From: Microcoleus vaginatus_C
GTDB lineage: Bacteria; Cyanobacteriota; Cyanobacteriia; Cyanobacteriales; Microcoleaceae
Assembly (NCBI GenBank): GCA_040004035.1
Contig: JAMPLN010000011.1
Strand: one strand, 5' to 3'
Length of the DNA stretch: 64,000 nucleotides
Part shown: positions 8,788 through 17,779 of the stretch, piece by piece
Layout: each line of letters opens with the position of its first letter
Position numbering within the stretch: the stretch's first letter is position 1
Notes under the pieces: generated by a model
The model's database searches: none
What the model saw: the letters and a program-made list of their open reading frames with translations, nothing else
What the model was told of the DNA's origin: nothing
Made by a program: the position numbers and the translations under genes

Positions 8788-9126
8788 GTGTTTCTGAGAC
8801 TTGCAGAACAACACCGTAAATTCGTTCAAGATTTGGTAATGAACCTCCAAGCTTTAGCGATCGTGCTAGAGCATCGGGGTTATCTGGCATCCTGCTACAC
8901 TTGCGGGGGTCAGATGAACAGTGCCTCATTTATGGTCAGTTTGACGGACAACCATCTGATTCGATTTTTAGTGTCAGATTACGGTATCACTTGGACTGAG
9001 ATGCGGGACGACCGCGAACTCATGAAACTAGAAGGTGCAGAAGCGATTAATCAGTTACAAGAACTGGCAAATCTCGTAAAGTATCAAATCCAACCTTCGG
9101 AAGCTACTTTAGCGACGGCGCAGTGA
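8788..9126 (+). CDS. DUF1815 family protein
   Basis: The 112-residue product matches the cyanobacterial DUF1815 family from its start (FLRLAEQHRKFVQDLVMNLQ) to its end. It is soluble, with no signal or membrane segment. It contains a SCYTCGG pair of cysteines near residue 36 and a FLVSDYGITWTEM stretch. The function is unknown. The start is GTG, supported by the strong Shine-Dalgarno sequence AGGAGG a few bases upstream and by the lack of a good ATG. It stands alone and is followed by a candidate structured RNA. Confidence 0.85.
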   Translation: MFLRLAEQHRKFVQDLVMNLQALAIVLEHRGYLASCYTCGGQMNSASFMVSLTDNHLIRFLVSDYGITWTEMRDDRELMKLEGAEAINQLQELANLVKYQIQPSEATLATAQ

Positions 9127-9141
9127 GTGTAGCGATTGCAC

Positions 9142-9373
9142 GGTTCCGAGGAAGGCGACACAAGAAAGTGGGTGCTTGTCTGCTAAAACCGAATCCCCAG
9201 CGAGTTAGTTGGGAGGATTCATTTAGTTAGGTGCACAGCGATGGCTGCTCAACAGACAAGGGTACTATCAGGGTGCCTTCAGACGGTTTAGCGCTCAGTC
9301 GATCGAAGTGAGCCTGGGCAGACGGCATACTTTATGCCAGAAGTCTCAAACTTGGAACCTCTAGTTTTTTTTT
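9142..9373 (+). ncRNA. Candidate structured RNA of about 230 nt
   Basis: The segment folds by eye into a closed multi-branched structure. A terminal helix pairs GGTTCCGAG (9142-9150) with CTTGGAACC (9351-9359). CTTGTCTG (9175-9182) pairs with CAGACAAG (9253-9260) and encloses CTAAA/TTTAG and the hairpin GAATCCCCA/TGG-GGATTC (9191-9220). GCTCA/TGAGC (9293-9313) and AGAC-GGCATA/TATGCC-GTCT (9320-9346) form the right arm. Nine T residues follow at 9365-9373. It does not show the conserved cores of tmRNA, RNase P RNA or SRP RNA. It could be a 6S-like or novel RNA, or an element of the DUF1815 transcript. Confidence 0.45.
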
Positions 9374-9832
9374 CAGCAGTTGGTTCTCCCTTGAGAGCGA
9401 TTAGCAAAATTTAGAAGTGCGACTGCTCGTCGGCTGCGATGTTAATTTCTCACTTTGGCATTCAAAAGTCAAGGAATTGAAATTAACTTTAAGCAGGCAG
9501 GTAAAATTTAACATCCAGAGTGAGGATGAGGCTGTGAAGATTGGGCAAAAGGCAGCCCACGGGGTGTGATGTGCGGGCGAATGGCGTTTATTTTTGCTCT
9601 TAGATTTAGCCTATCAGGCTAATAATTAACTTGAAGCAGTATCACTGCTGTAAAACATCTCACAGCCGGCTTCAGCCGGCTAAGTTTTGCCTATATCTAG
9701 GCTTCTGACCAATGTTTGGCTTTTAGGTTAAACGGCTCTTTGAAGTGTACGCTCGCACTTGCTAAACTAATTTTATAATACTTTAATGATTAGTCCTAAA
9801 ATATTTATCGCCCAGTTTGGAGTCAGCATCAA
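9374..9832. other. Intergenic stretch, no gene recognised
   Basis: No credible open frame is seen. A hairpin AGCCGG-CTTCAG-CCGGCT lies at about 9664-9681. The promoter of the DUF4079 gene is presumably within the AT-rich last 60 bp. Confidence 0.4.
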
Positions 9833-10312
9833 ATGGTAAATTTAAGCGAACTACTAGAACCCATCGCCAGTCAATTTCGCAGTCTGGGAATTCCCGAACC
9901 AATTACCCATTGGGGACACCCTGTAATGATGGGGATAGTGGTAGTGGCGATGGGCAGTTTTGTCGGGTATACGGGATGGCAGGGACGTTTGGCCACCGAT
10001 AAAGATGTCGCACTCAAAAGTCGCTCGGATCACCGCAAGCTTGCACCGTGGATGTTTCTGTTTCTAGCTTTGGGCTATACAGGCGGCTTGCTGTCGCTGG
10101 TGATGCAGCACCAGCCAGTCATGGAAAGTCCGCATTTTTGGACGGGTTCGGCAGTGCTGGTTTTGCTGGCTGTTGGCAGCTTGATTTCGCTAACGGGTTT
10201 TGGGGGCAATAAGCTGGCACTGCGCGCGGTTCACGCTTATTTAGGCACGACAGCCCTTGCACTTATGGTGCTGCACGCGGCTTTCGGTTTAAAATTGGGG
10301 CTGTCTATTTAG
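9833..10312 (+). CDS. DUF4079 family membrane protein
   Basis: The 159-residue product has four hydrophobic segments (around residues 28-46, 66-86, 101-119 and 130-150), with conserved His residues at HWGHP, SDHRK, MQHQP and LRAVHAYLG. This pattern fits DUF4079, a four-helix membrane family found widely in cyanobacteria and distantly like cytochrome b561-type proteins. Heme binding is inference from the histidines. The ATG at 9833 is preferred over the out-of-frame alternative. It stands alone, 210 bp before comEC on the same strand. Confidence 0.8.
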   Translation: MVNLSELLEPIASQFRSLGIPEPITHWGHPVMMGIVVVAMGSFVGYTGWQGRLATDKDVALKSRSDHRKLAPWMFLFLALGYTGGLLSLVMQHQPVMESPHFWTGSAVLVLLAVGSLISLTGFGGNKLALRAVHAYLGTTALALMVLHAAFGLKLGLSI

Positions 10313-10390
10313 AAGAGGAAGAGGAAGGGGAACGGGAAGGGAAAGAATGTAAGGAAAGAAATTTTCCCATAACTTACGCATAGGTAGCCA

Positions 10391-10458
10391 GAAACTGGGT
10401 TTTTGATCTAAATACACGGCGTTTAGCTTTTTACTCCGCTTGAAAAACCAGGTTTCTT
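10391..10458. repeat. Dispersed GAAAC(T/C)GGGTTTT inverted repeat
   Basis: GAAACTGGGTTTTT at 10391 and AAAAACCAGGTTTCTT at 10443 face each other. They belong to the same repeat family as 7527-7598. The pair sits between DUF4079 and comEC and could end transcription of the former. Confidence 0.55.
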
Positions 10459-10523
10459 GGGTAAAGAGTGCATAATTCCTGCATCGGTTTCCCTGAAATA
10501 TTCCCCCTCTGAATTACTAATTA

Positions 10524-13133
10524 ATGAATCAAGCAACGGGTGTCATCTTCTGTCTTGCCTACATTTTGGGATTGATTTCTACAGCGGTTCCTTGGGGTAG
10601 ATACGCGATACTTGCTTTGGGAATAGCCGTGGCGATCGCCCTGCCAAAATTGTTGCGAAATTTTACTAAAAATTCCGTCAAAGTTACTAAGAAAAGACGC
10701 AGCAGACAAAAAGAAAATGCTCTGGAAGAACCCTTAGATCCGAGGGAAGAGTTGAGTTTGTTGGAGATGCTGCCGAGAGCGAAATGGGTGTGGGCAGTTG
10801 CGGGTTTACTGGCATTTCTAGCTAGCATTTATTTTGCAGTTCGATCGCCCCAACCGGCAATAGATGACATCAGCAAACTGATTCCGGCTGGCGGGAACAC
10901 TCAAGAAGTGGCAGTGACAGTTCGCGGTAGAGTTGTCAGTACGCCTCGATTGACTCGATCGGGCCGATCGCAATTTTGGCTAGAAACAGATTTAGTTAGC
11001 GAAATCAACGGCGGCGAGGGAGGAGCAGTAGTAAACCGCCCAGTATCCGGCAAACTCTACGTTACAGTGCCCCTGCTGCAAGCAACGGGTTTGTACGCCG
11101 ACAATACGATCGCAGTTGTGGGTTCCTTGTACAAACCGCAGCCGCCGTCGAATCCAGGGGCTTTTGATTTTCAAGCATATTTAGCCAGAGAAGGGGCTTT
11201 TGTAGGGCTAAAAGGTCGTCAAATTGACTGGACGAGAGAAAAGGCGATTGCGGATGTAAATCGAGTTAACAGCCAAACGGCTGCTTTCTTGGAGCCCAGC
11301 GGGATGCAGCCATCGAAAATTCAAGCGATGCGGCAACGGCTCGTGCGATCGCAACTATCGCAGTTAAATGTTCCCGAAGGCCCGCTGATTAGTGCGATAG
11401 CCCTCGGCAAACAAGCAGTAGATTTACCTTACAATATCCGCGACTATTTTGTGCAGGCTGGATTAGCCCACGCGATCGCAGCTTCCGGCACTCAAGTTTC
11501 GATGGTTTTGGCTTTAGTTCTAGCTTTAACCAGGCGTTTTTCCAAACAATTACAATTTAGTTTTGGCGTCGGTGCTTTATTTTTGCTAGTGGCATTAACT
11601 GGCTTTGAAGCTTCTGTATGCCGCGCTGCTTTGATGGGATTTGGAACACTATTTGCTTTGGTGCTGAACCGCCAAGTTAAGCCACTGGGATTGCTGTTAA
11701 TCGCTGCTACTATTTTACTGCTGGTTAACCCTTTGTGGATTTGGGATTTAGGTTTTCAACTGAGTTTTTTGGCGACTTTGGGGTTAATCGTGACAACGCC
11801 ACCACTGATGGCAAAGTTGGACTGGATGCCGCCCGCGATCGCTTCGATTGTTGTGGTTCCGATCGCCGCCTCAGTTTGGGTACTGCCGCTGTTACTTTAT
11901 ATTTTTAGTGTGGTATCACCTTACAGCATTTTAGTTAATATTATTGCGGCTCCTTTGCTGTGGATTTTGAGTATTGGGGGGATGGTTAGCGCTTTAGCTG
12001 GATTGATTTTTCCGCCCGCTGGCAGTGTTTTAGCGCAACTGCTCGATTATCCGGCAAAGGGGTTAATTGCGATCGCCCAATATTTCTCGCAATTGCCCGG
12101 TAATTCGGTAGCTGTCGGTCAAGTATCGGTGTTTCAGCTAATAGCGCTTTACAGTTTAATTTGCTGGGTTTGGATCGGGAGAAGTTCGGCAACGGATTCT
12201 GTAACGGATGTAACGGATAGAAGGAGCAAGGAAGAAAAAAGACGGAAGCCGGAAGCAGTCAGAGGGAAAAACCAGGAAAAAGGGAAAGGGAAGAAGGGGA
12301 AAAGCAGAGTTATTGATCTGCCGAGTTTTTCATCGGCTTGGATTTTACCGCTGGCTCTGGTGGCGGGAATAAGTATTATAGTTTTGCCAGCTTGGCAGGT
12401 TCAATCATCTTTATTTCAAGTTACTTTGCTGGCGACATCTGGCGATCCAGTTTTAGTAATTCAAGATAGGGGAAAAGTGGCGCTAATTAATAGCGGTGAT
12501 GAAAATACCGTAAGGTTTACAGTGTTGCCTTTTTTGCAGAAGCAAGGAGTTAATTCAGTCAATTTTGCGATCGCCACTCACGGTCATTTAGGTTTGAGTA
12601 GTGGTTGGGGAAAATTACTAGAACGATTGCCAATTAAAACATTTTATGATAATAATGCTCCGAAACAAATTCACCGTGGCAACAATCAGGAATTTATGAC
12701 GGCTGTGCAGTCTCGCCAAGGCGTTTACTTTCCTTTAGAAACTAACAGTACGGTTGATCTGGGTTCGACGCGGTTGCAGTTGGTGAATGCGGAGATTCCG
12801 GTGGTAGAATTCCTGGTGGGAAATCGAACTTGGTTGCTCGTCGGTGAAATGACACCGGAAGCGCAAAAAAAATTGGCAGCAACGGGAACCTTGAAGCCGG
12901 CTCAAGTGCTGTGGTGGTCAGGAAAAACCTTGACGGCTGAGTTCTTGGGCGCAGTGGGGCCGCAAGTGGCGATCGCATCTGCTGACGAAATCGACCCAGA
13001 AACCGCAGCCCAACTGCGCCAAAGCAAAACTCAGATATTCTGGACAGGCCGCGACGGAGCCCTCCAGTGGACTCCAGCAGGGGGATTTAAGACCACCTTG
13101 GAATCTGAAGAAAATCAAACTTCTTTTTTATAA
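10524..13133 (+). CDS. comEC: ComEC/Rec2 DNA uptake channel protein
   Basis: The 869-residue product has the three ComEC parts. Two N-terminal membrane helices come first, then a periplasmic DUF4131/OB-fold region with the PSNPGAFDFQAYLAREG motif near residue 215. The polytopic competence domain spans about residues 280-560 (GLAHAIAASGTQVSM, WIWDLGFQLSFLATLG). The C-terminal metallo-beta-lactamase-like domain (about 650-860) carries ATHGHLG in place of the usual HxHxDH, so its metal site looks altered. The protein would move single-stranded DNA across the inner membrane during natural transformation. A very basic, low-complexity linker (residues about 560-598, rich in Lys, Arg and Gly) separates channel and C-terminal domain and is unlikely to be structured. 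Confidence 0.92.
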   Translation: MNQATGVIFCLAYILGLISTAVPWGRYAILALGIAVAIALPKLLRNFTKNSVKVTKKRRSRQKENALEEPLDPREELSLLEMLPRAKWVWAVAGLLAFLASIYFAVRSPQPAIDDISKLIPAGGNTQEVAVTVRGRVVSTPRLTRSGRSQFWLETDLVSEINGGEGGAVVNRPVSGKLYVTVPLLQATGLYADNTIAVVGSLYKPQPPSNPGAFDFQAYLAREGAFVGLKGRQIDWTREKAIADVNRVNSQTAAFLEPSGMQPSKIQAMRQRLVRSQLSQLNVPEGPLISAIALGKQAVDLPYNIRDYFVQAGLAHAIAASGTQVSMVLALVLALTRRFSKQLQFSFGVGALFLLVALTGFEASVCRAALMGFGTLFALVLNRQVKPLGLLLIAATILLLVNPLWIWDLGFQLSFLATLGLIVTTPPLMAKLDWMPPAIASIVVVPIAASVWVLPLLLYIFSVVSPYSILVNIIAAPLLWILSIGGMVSALAGLIFPPAGSVLAQLLDYPAKGLIAIAQYFSQLPGNSVAVGQVSVFQLIALYSLICWVWIGRSSATDSVTDVTDRRSKEEKRRKPEAVRGKNQEKGKGKKGKSRVIDLPSFSSAWILPLALVAGISIIVLPAWQVQSSLFQVTLLATSGDPVLVIQDRGKVALINSGDENTVRFTVLPFLQKQGVNSVNFAIATHGHLGLSSGWGKLLERLPIKTFYDNNAPKQIHRGNNQEFMTAVQSRQGVYFPLETNSTVDLGSTRLQLVNAEIPVVEFLVGNRTWLLVGEMTPEAQKKLAATGTLKPAQVLWWSGKTLTAEFLGAVGPQVAIASADEIDPETAAQLRQSKTQIFWTGRDGALQWTPAGGFKTTLESEENQTSFL

Positions 13134-13193
13134 AGATTTACAATCTGGCGCACTGTGCGGTAAAATACTTTTAGCTCACATCTCAAATCAATT

Positions 13194-13280
13194 GGAGAGG
13201 TGGCAGAGCGGTTGAATGCGGTAGACTCGAAATCTACTTTAGGGGTAACTCTAACGTGGGTTCAAATCCCACCCTCTCCG
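13194..13280 (+). tRNA. tRNA-Ser (anticodon CGA)
   Basis: A long-variable-arm tRNA of 87 nt. The acceptor stem GGAGAGG pairs with CCTCTCC followed by discriminator G. The anticodon loop reads CTCGAAA, and the T-loop is GTTCAAATC. No CCA is encoded. Confidence 0.95.
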
Positions 13281-13444
13281 TACATTCCTTACTCCACAAG
13301 GCTTTGAGGCTATCAGCTTCTTTAGCCATATGTGCAGTTTTATAATGCTCAACCAAGTAGGCATGACTGTCAAAGTCGAAATTTGCCCGCCCCGTAGCTT
13401 AGGGCGATCGCCCTTTCATTCCCAAAAACCGATCGCCCTTTCAT

Positions 13445-14857
13445 TCACCTGACCAAAAAAGCCACACACTCAACATGAGAAGTCTGAGGAAAGAAATCCG
13501 CAGGCTGCACTCGCGCTAACTTATAATCCCCATTTTCGCACAAAATCTTCAGGTCGCGAGCCAAAGTAGCAGGCTTGCAGCTAACATAAACAATGCGATT
13601 TGGTTTGATTTCCTTGATAGCTTCCAAAACCGCGCGATCGCACCCTTTCCTCGGCGGATCTAGCAGCAGAATATCCGGTGTCAATCCCAAGGAAGGCAGC
13701 AAACTCTCTACAGTTCCCGCCTGAAAATCGACATTTCTCACGTCATTTAACTCACCATTTAATCGGGCTTGTTCGATCGCCGCCGGTTGCACTTCTAAAC
13801 CTATGGCTATTTTTACTTGTTTTGCCAGGGGTAAAGTAAAAGTACCAATGCCGCAGTAAGCGTCAACCAAAACCTCGTTTCCCTGCAAATTCAATTCCCC
13901 TACCATCACCTCTAACAACGCTTCAGCCGCCTCTGTATTTACCTGAAAAAAAGTATCGGCTCTTAGCTGAAAATTCATCCCAGCAAATCTTTCTCGCAGA
14001 TAAGAACGACCAGCAATGCAGCGAGTTTCGGCACCAAAAATCACATTAGTTTGAGCGGGGTTTATATTCAAACAAACACCTACCAGTTGAGGATATTGTT
14101 TCAGCCACTCTGATGCTTGCTCTTCGAGTCCCGGCAACTCTCCAGTGCGAACTATTAAAGTTAGCAGCATCTCGCCGGTGCGCCGTCCTATCCGCAAGGA
14201 TAAGTGACGCAATTCTCCTGTATGTTTCTTTTCGTCGTAGACTTGCCAATCCCGCCAGTGAATGTCTTCTTTAACTTCTTTTAACAAAGGATTGAGGCGC
14301 GGATCTTGCACCGGACACTGATTGAGATTGACTAATTTGTGGGTGCTTTTTTGATAGTAACCTGCTTGGACTTGACCTGTTGCAGATATTGCCACGGGAT
14401 AAGTCGCTTTGTTGCGGTATCCCAAAAATTGGGAAAATCCCTCGATTTTTCCCGTTAAAATTTCATCAACTTGCAGATTGCTAAATCCGCCAATCCTTTC
14501 TAAGGCTTGAATGATTTGATTTTGCTTGGCTGCAAGCTGATATTGATAATCTACGTGCTGCCACTGACAGCCACCGCACTTGTCAGCGACAATGCAGTTA
14601 GCTCGGATGCGGTGTTCGGATGCTTCGAGAAGTGTGTCCAGCTTGCCTGTAGCATAGGTGGATTTGACTTGCACGAGGCGGACAAGGACTCGATCGCCCG
14701 TCACGGTATCGGGCACAAACACTACTAACTCACCAAAACGACCAACTCCGTCGCCGGTGTCTGTCAAGTCGGTAATCTCTATCTCAATCAGTTGACCTTG
14801 CTGGCAAGGGTTTGCCAATTTCGTCGAGTTTGGGGTGGGGAATTTAGATTTGGTCAC
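13445..14857 (-). CDS. rlmD: 23S rRNA uracil-5-methyltransferase, RlmD/RumA family
   Basis: The 470-residue product has an N-terminal TRAM RNA-binding domain (about 18-78), then an Fe-S cluster motif (Cys88, Cys94, Cys97 in CxxxxxCGGC) with a further Cys in NQCPVQDP. A C-terminal Rossmann methyltransferase domain carries DAYCGIGTFTLPLA for SAM, the LLDPPRKGC loop and the catalytic VSCKPATLARDL. This family makes m5U at 23S rRNA U1939 (RlmD) or U747 (RlmC); the length and TRAM domain favour the RlmD/RumA type, but exact site specificity cannot be read from sequence. It is monocistronic. Confidence 0.9.
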   Translation of the reverse strand: MTKSKFPTPNSTKLANPCQQGQLIEIEITDLTDTGDGVGRFGELVVFVPDTVTGDRVLVRLVQVKSTYATGKLDTLLEASEHRIRANCIVADKCGGCQWQHVDYQYQLAAKQNQIIQALERIGGFSNLQVDEILTGKIEGFSQFLGYRNKATYPVAISATGQVQAGYYQKSTHKLVNLNQCPVQDPRLNPLLKEVKEDIHWRDWQVYDEKKHTGELRHLSLRIGRRTGEMLLTLIVRTGELPGLEEQASEWLKQYPQLVGVCLNINPAQTNVIFGAETRCIAGRSYLRERFAGMNFQLRADTFFQVNTEAAEALLEVMVGELNLQGNEVLVDAYCGIGTFTLPLAKQVKIAIGLEVQPAAIEQARLNGELNDVRNVDFQAGTVESLLPSLGLTPDILLLDPPRKGCDRAVLEAIKEIKPNRIVYVSCKPATLARDLKILCENGDYKLARVQPADFFPQTSHVECVAFLVR

Positions 14858-15326
14858 AAGTAGTCGTGGTAGGATTTAATATGGTAATGCAATATCGCTC
14901 TCTCTTTCCTGAGATAAGTCGTAGCGAAGCGGGGCGTAAGCCATCGCACTCAAACTCAATTGCAGGCTGTCTTCCTGCTGCTGAACGTCTTGCTGCTAAA
15001 GCCAAGCTTCAACCGGGGAGTCGAGCTTGTCGGGAGTTGCCTCGATATCGTCGGTGCGATATGCTGTTGGGGCGATTTAGCAAAAACTCGTTAAATAGTC
15101 AAAGTGTCTGCCGACATCCAAACTCTCACTCGCAATTTTTGAGTTTTTCCCGCAGTACCTTGGAACACAAGGAAACTGGCTTGAACATCAAGCATAACGC
15201 TTGGGGAGATTTACCCTCTACTTCTAGGATTAATAAATTTTAGGAGCAAGGCAAGTCTGCGAACCAAGAATCCTGTCGCCAACTGATGGGAATGTTTATA
15301 AATGTTATCCTCAAATTTGAATAACA
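14858..15326. other. Intergenic region upstream of apcD
   Basis: No convincing gene is seen. The open frame at 14866-15243 has no recognisable family features and no clear ribosome site, so it is not called. The apcD promoter is expected in the last 100 bp, which is AT-rich; no regulator site is recognised. Confidence 0.4.
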
Positions 15327-15812
15327 ATGAGCGTAGTTAGCCAATTTATTCTCCAAGCCGACGACGAACTTCGTTATCCCAGTACCGGCGAACTCCAAAG
15401 TATCAATGATTTCTTTAAAACCGGAGAACAGCGGGTGCGTATTGCTACTGCGCTGTCTGACAGTGAGAGGAAAATTGTTGAAGAAGCTAGTAAAAAACTC
15501 TGGAAAAAACGACCTGATTTTATCTCTCCTGGGGGCAATGCTTACGGCCAGCGCGAACGGGCTTTGTGTCTGCGCGACTACGGCTGGTACTTGCGCCTGA
15601 TTACCTACGGTATCTTGGCGGGTGACAAGGAGCCGATCGAAAGCATCGGTTTGATTGGCGTTCGGGAAATGTATAATTCTCTCGGCGTTCCTGTTCCTGG
15701 CATGGTCGAAGCTATCCGCTGTTTGAAGGAAGCTTCTTTGGCTTTGCTCAATCAGGAGGATGCTAAGGAAGCAGCTCCTTATTTTGATTATATCGCTCAA
15801 GCAATGTCTTAA
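15327..15812 (+). CDS. apcD: Allophycocyanin alpha-B subunit
   Basis: The 161-residue phycobiliprotein has the globin-like fold markers and the bilin-binding cysteine at position 81 (RALCLRDYGWYLR). The start (SVVSQFILQADDELRYPSTGELQSI) is that of ApcD rather than ApcA. ApcD sits in the phycobilisome core and is a terminal emitter that passes energy to photosystem I or II. As usual for apcD, it is separate from the apcABC operon. The gene ends about 0.3 kb before an insertion-element remnant. Confidence 0.95.
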   Translation: MSVVSQFILQADDELRYPSTGELQSINDFFKTGEQRVRIATALSDSERKIVEEASKKLWKKRPDFISPGGNAYGQRERALCLRDYGWYLRLITYGILAGDKEPIESIGLIGVREMYNSLGVPVPGMVEAIRCLKEASLALLNQEDAKEAAPYFDYIAQAMS

Positions 15813-16117
15813 TTGCTTTGGTGATTGCTTTAATGAATGTGGCGGAGCATTCGCGGGTGATTTTTGGGGTGATTTGATCTCGCAATTGCTCGCAAATGTT
15901 TCGCTTCTGCTTTTTGGCAAGGAAATCTGCCTCATTTCTGCTAGGAAGCAATGCAGTTTAAGCTTTCCCAGATGTTGAGTTCGTCTTGTCTTTCGATGCA
16001 CATTTGATTTAAAAAGTCAAGTGTTTTTGGGAGAGATTGTTTTTTGAATTTCCGGCTGTCGTAGTGAATGGATGTTTTGAGCTGCGAGAGTTCTCCAAGA
16101 GTGGGGCAGGTTTGGAT
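15813..16117 (-). pseudogene. Frameshifted coding remnant of unknown family
   Basis: Two adjacent minus-strand frames look like one protein broken by a shift near 15945. The upstream part reads CPTLGELSQLKTSIHYDS through CIERQDELNIWESLN, and the downstream part reads RNEADFLAKKQKRNICEQLR through RECSATFIKAITKAI. Both are polar and helix-like and neither has a start of its own. The upstream side is cut by the end of the tnpB element. I do not recognise the family. It may be a host gene disrupted by that element. Confidence 0.35.
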
Positions 16118-16411
16118 TTGACATCCACCCCGACCTGAAGGTACGGGGATTCCCAATCATTGCTAATTGGGTTTCTGCTTCATAGCACCAGCCTTCCGAG
16201 ACTTGCTCTCTTCAGGTCTTACGGTCGCTCCACAGACTGAAACGGCTAGCCCAGCCGCCAAAATATTTTTTGCCGCATTGATATCGCGGTCGTGATTAGT
16301 CCCACACGTAGAACACTCCCATTCGCGAATGTTCAGCGACAACTTCTCAACAATGTGACCGCAGTTTCCACAGCGCTTAGAACTAGGAAACCAGCGGTCT
16401 ATTTTTATTAA

Positions 16412-17779
16412 GGAATGAAAAATAAATAACTTAATCAATTACTCAGGTTGAGGTAAGGCTCGATAATTCCATTTGGGCAAATATTCGTCAAAAACAATTT
16501 GCATATTATTTTTGAAGTTATCAGCTACCTTTCGACCAGTTTGATAAACTTTATTAAGGATATTTACAGCTACAGATAGTCCCGTTTTAGTTTGAGTTTT
16601 TTCGACGAGAGATTTGACTAATTCTAAACTTGTAAAAATTACTCCTTGACAAGCCCTAGTAATATGAGGAAAAAGTCGATGTTCTATGGGATTATATTTA
16701 GATGTATAAGGAGGGTAATGAGCAATTCTGATCTCAATTCCTATTTCATTAACTAATTTTTGTAAATCTTCTTTGAAAATATAATGATTAGCATTATTAC
16801 TACCTCCCCCATCACATTTAGCCAAGATAGAATTAGCATTAGGGTAGGTAGCTTTACCATAATTATTCCACCAATTTTTTAAAGACTCACAGGCGAATTC
16901 ACTGGTATCTTTACTATTTCCTAATGTTATATATCCTCGGTTTTGTTGAGAATCATAAATTCCATGGGGAATTACTTTGCCGTGACCTAAACTCCAAAAA
17001 TCATGATCGAAAGTAGTGACAGGTTCCTTTGTATAGAGAGTTCCCGGACGATACAAATTTCCTAAAACTTCTTTTTTCTTGGTATCAAAACTAATGATAG
17101 GATTGCTGGCTTCTCTATACTCTGCATGAAGTCTAGCAATGTTTTTAAATTGAGCATCCCGATTTGTGTTAATTCCTATTGTTTGTTTTTTTTGAGCTTT
17201 TCGTTTCACATATTCATGCTTTTTTAATAGTTGGGCAACTAAGGGGAGACTAATTGTAAAACCTGCCGATTGTAGTCCCGAAGCTATTTCTTTATGCGTC
17301 AAATTAGTCCATTTGATTAACTCATTCATTGGGTCTCCGGCTGTGTAATTTTTTAAAACTTCTAAAAATGCTGCATCAAGGCCGATTTGAGTAGACAGAA
17401 TACTTTTTCTTCCCCCTCCTTTTTTTCTGATCCTGGAAGTATTTAGTGTCTCTGAGTCCATTTTTTCTAAATCTTCTATTCCCTTGATGATGGTATTTCG
17501 ACTGCATCCCAAAACTCGCATTACATAGCTAATTCCACCCCATCCTAATTTTAGAGATTCTATAGCTGCATACCTTCTTTTATCCTTTTCTGATAAGGAT
17601 TTATAAAATTTTTTCATTTCTGACTCAATAGAATTAGAATAAGACATGGATTTAAAAGTAAATTAGAGTAGTTGAGTAGAAAAACCCGTTGTGAGTTGAT
17701 CTCTGTAGGAGTGAAAATTGTAATATCACACTTTTTTCATTATAACCGATAACTCATCAACTTATTTATTTTTCATTCC
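16412..17779 (-). mobile_element. ISAzo13-family insertion sequence, 1368 bp
   Basis: The ends are terminal inverted repeats beginning GGAATGAAAAATAAATAA (18 bp identical; 16412 on the plus strand and 17779 on the minus strand). The flanks carry a 3-bp duplication TAA (16409-16411 and 17780-17782). The element encodes one DDE transposase. It is complete and lies inside tnpB, so it arrived later than the tnpB element. Confidence 0.9.
16439..17647 (-). CDS. ISAzo13-family DDE transposase
   Basis: The 402-residue product has an N-terminal helix-turn-helix region (GGISYVMRVLGCSRNTIIKG, about residues 36-55) and a KKGGGRKS stretch. The catalytic domain shows ISFDTKKKE (first Asp), AKCDGGGSN (second Asp) and NPIEHRLFPHI (Glu). 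These are the ISAzo13 group motifs. The frame is intact from ATG 17647 to the stop at 16439, and both element ends are intact, so the transposase may be active. The gene is richer in A+T than the flanking chromosome. Confidence 0.9.
   Translation of the reverse strand: MSYSNSIESEMKKFYKSLSEKDKRRYAAIESLKLGWGGISYVMRVLGCSRNTIIKGIEDLEKMDSETLNTSRIRKKGGGRKSILSTQIGLDAAFLEVLKNYTAGDPMNELIKWTNLTHKEIASGLQSAGFTISLPLVAQLLKKHEYVKRKAQKKQTIGINTNRDAQFKNIARLHAEYREASNPIISFDTKKKEVLGNLYRPGTLYTKEPVTTFDHDFWSLGHGKVIPHGIYDSQQNRGYITLGNSKDTSEFACESLKNWWNNYGKATYPNANSILAKCDGGGSNNANHYIFKEDLQKLVNEIGIEIRIAHYPPYTSKYNPIEHRLFPHITRACQGVIFTSLELVKSLVEKTQTKTGLSVAVNILNKVYQTGRKVADNFKNNMQIVFDEYLPKWNYRALPQPE

Noticed and set aside
9142..9373. 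Calling this RNA RNase P RNA, tmRNA or SRP RNA
   Set aside because: None of the conserved core sequences of those RNAs is present.
14866..15243. A 125-codon open frame upstream of apcD
   Set aside because: It has no recognisable domain, a poor ribosome site and a composition that looks noncoding; it lies where the apcD leader is expected.
15240..16001. A 253-codon minus-strand open frame across apcD
   Set aside because: It is antisense to the well-supported apcD gene; its N-terminal part only overlaps the remnant downstream of apcD.
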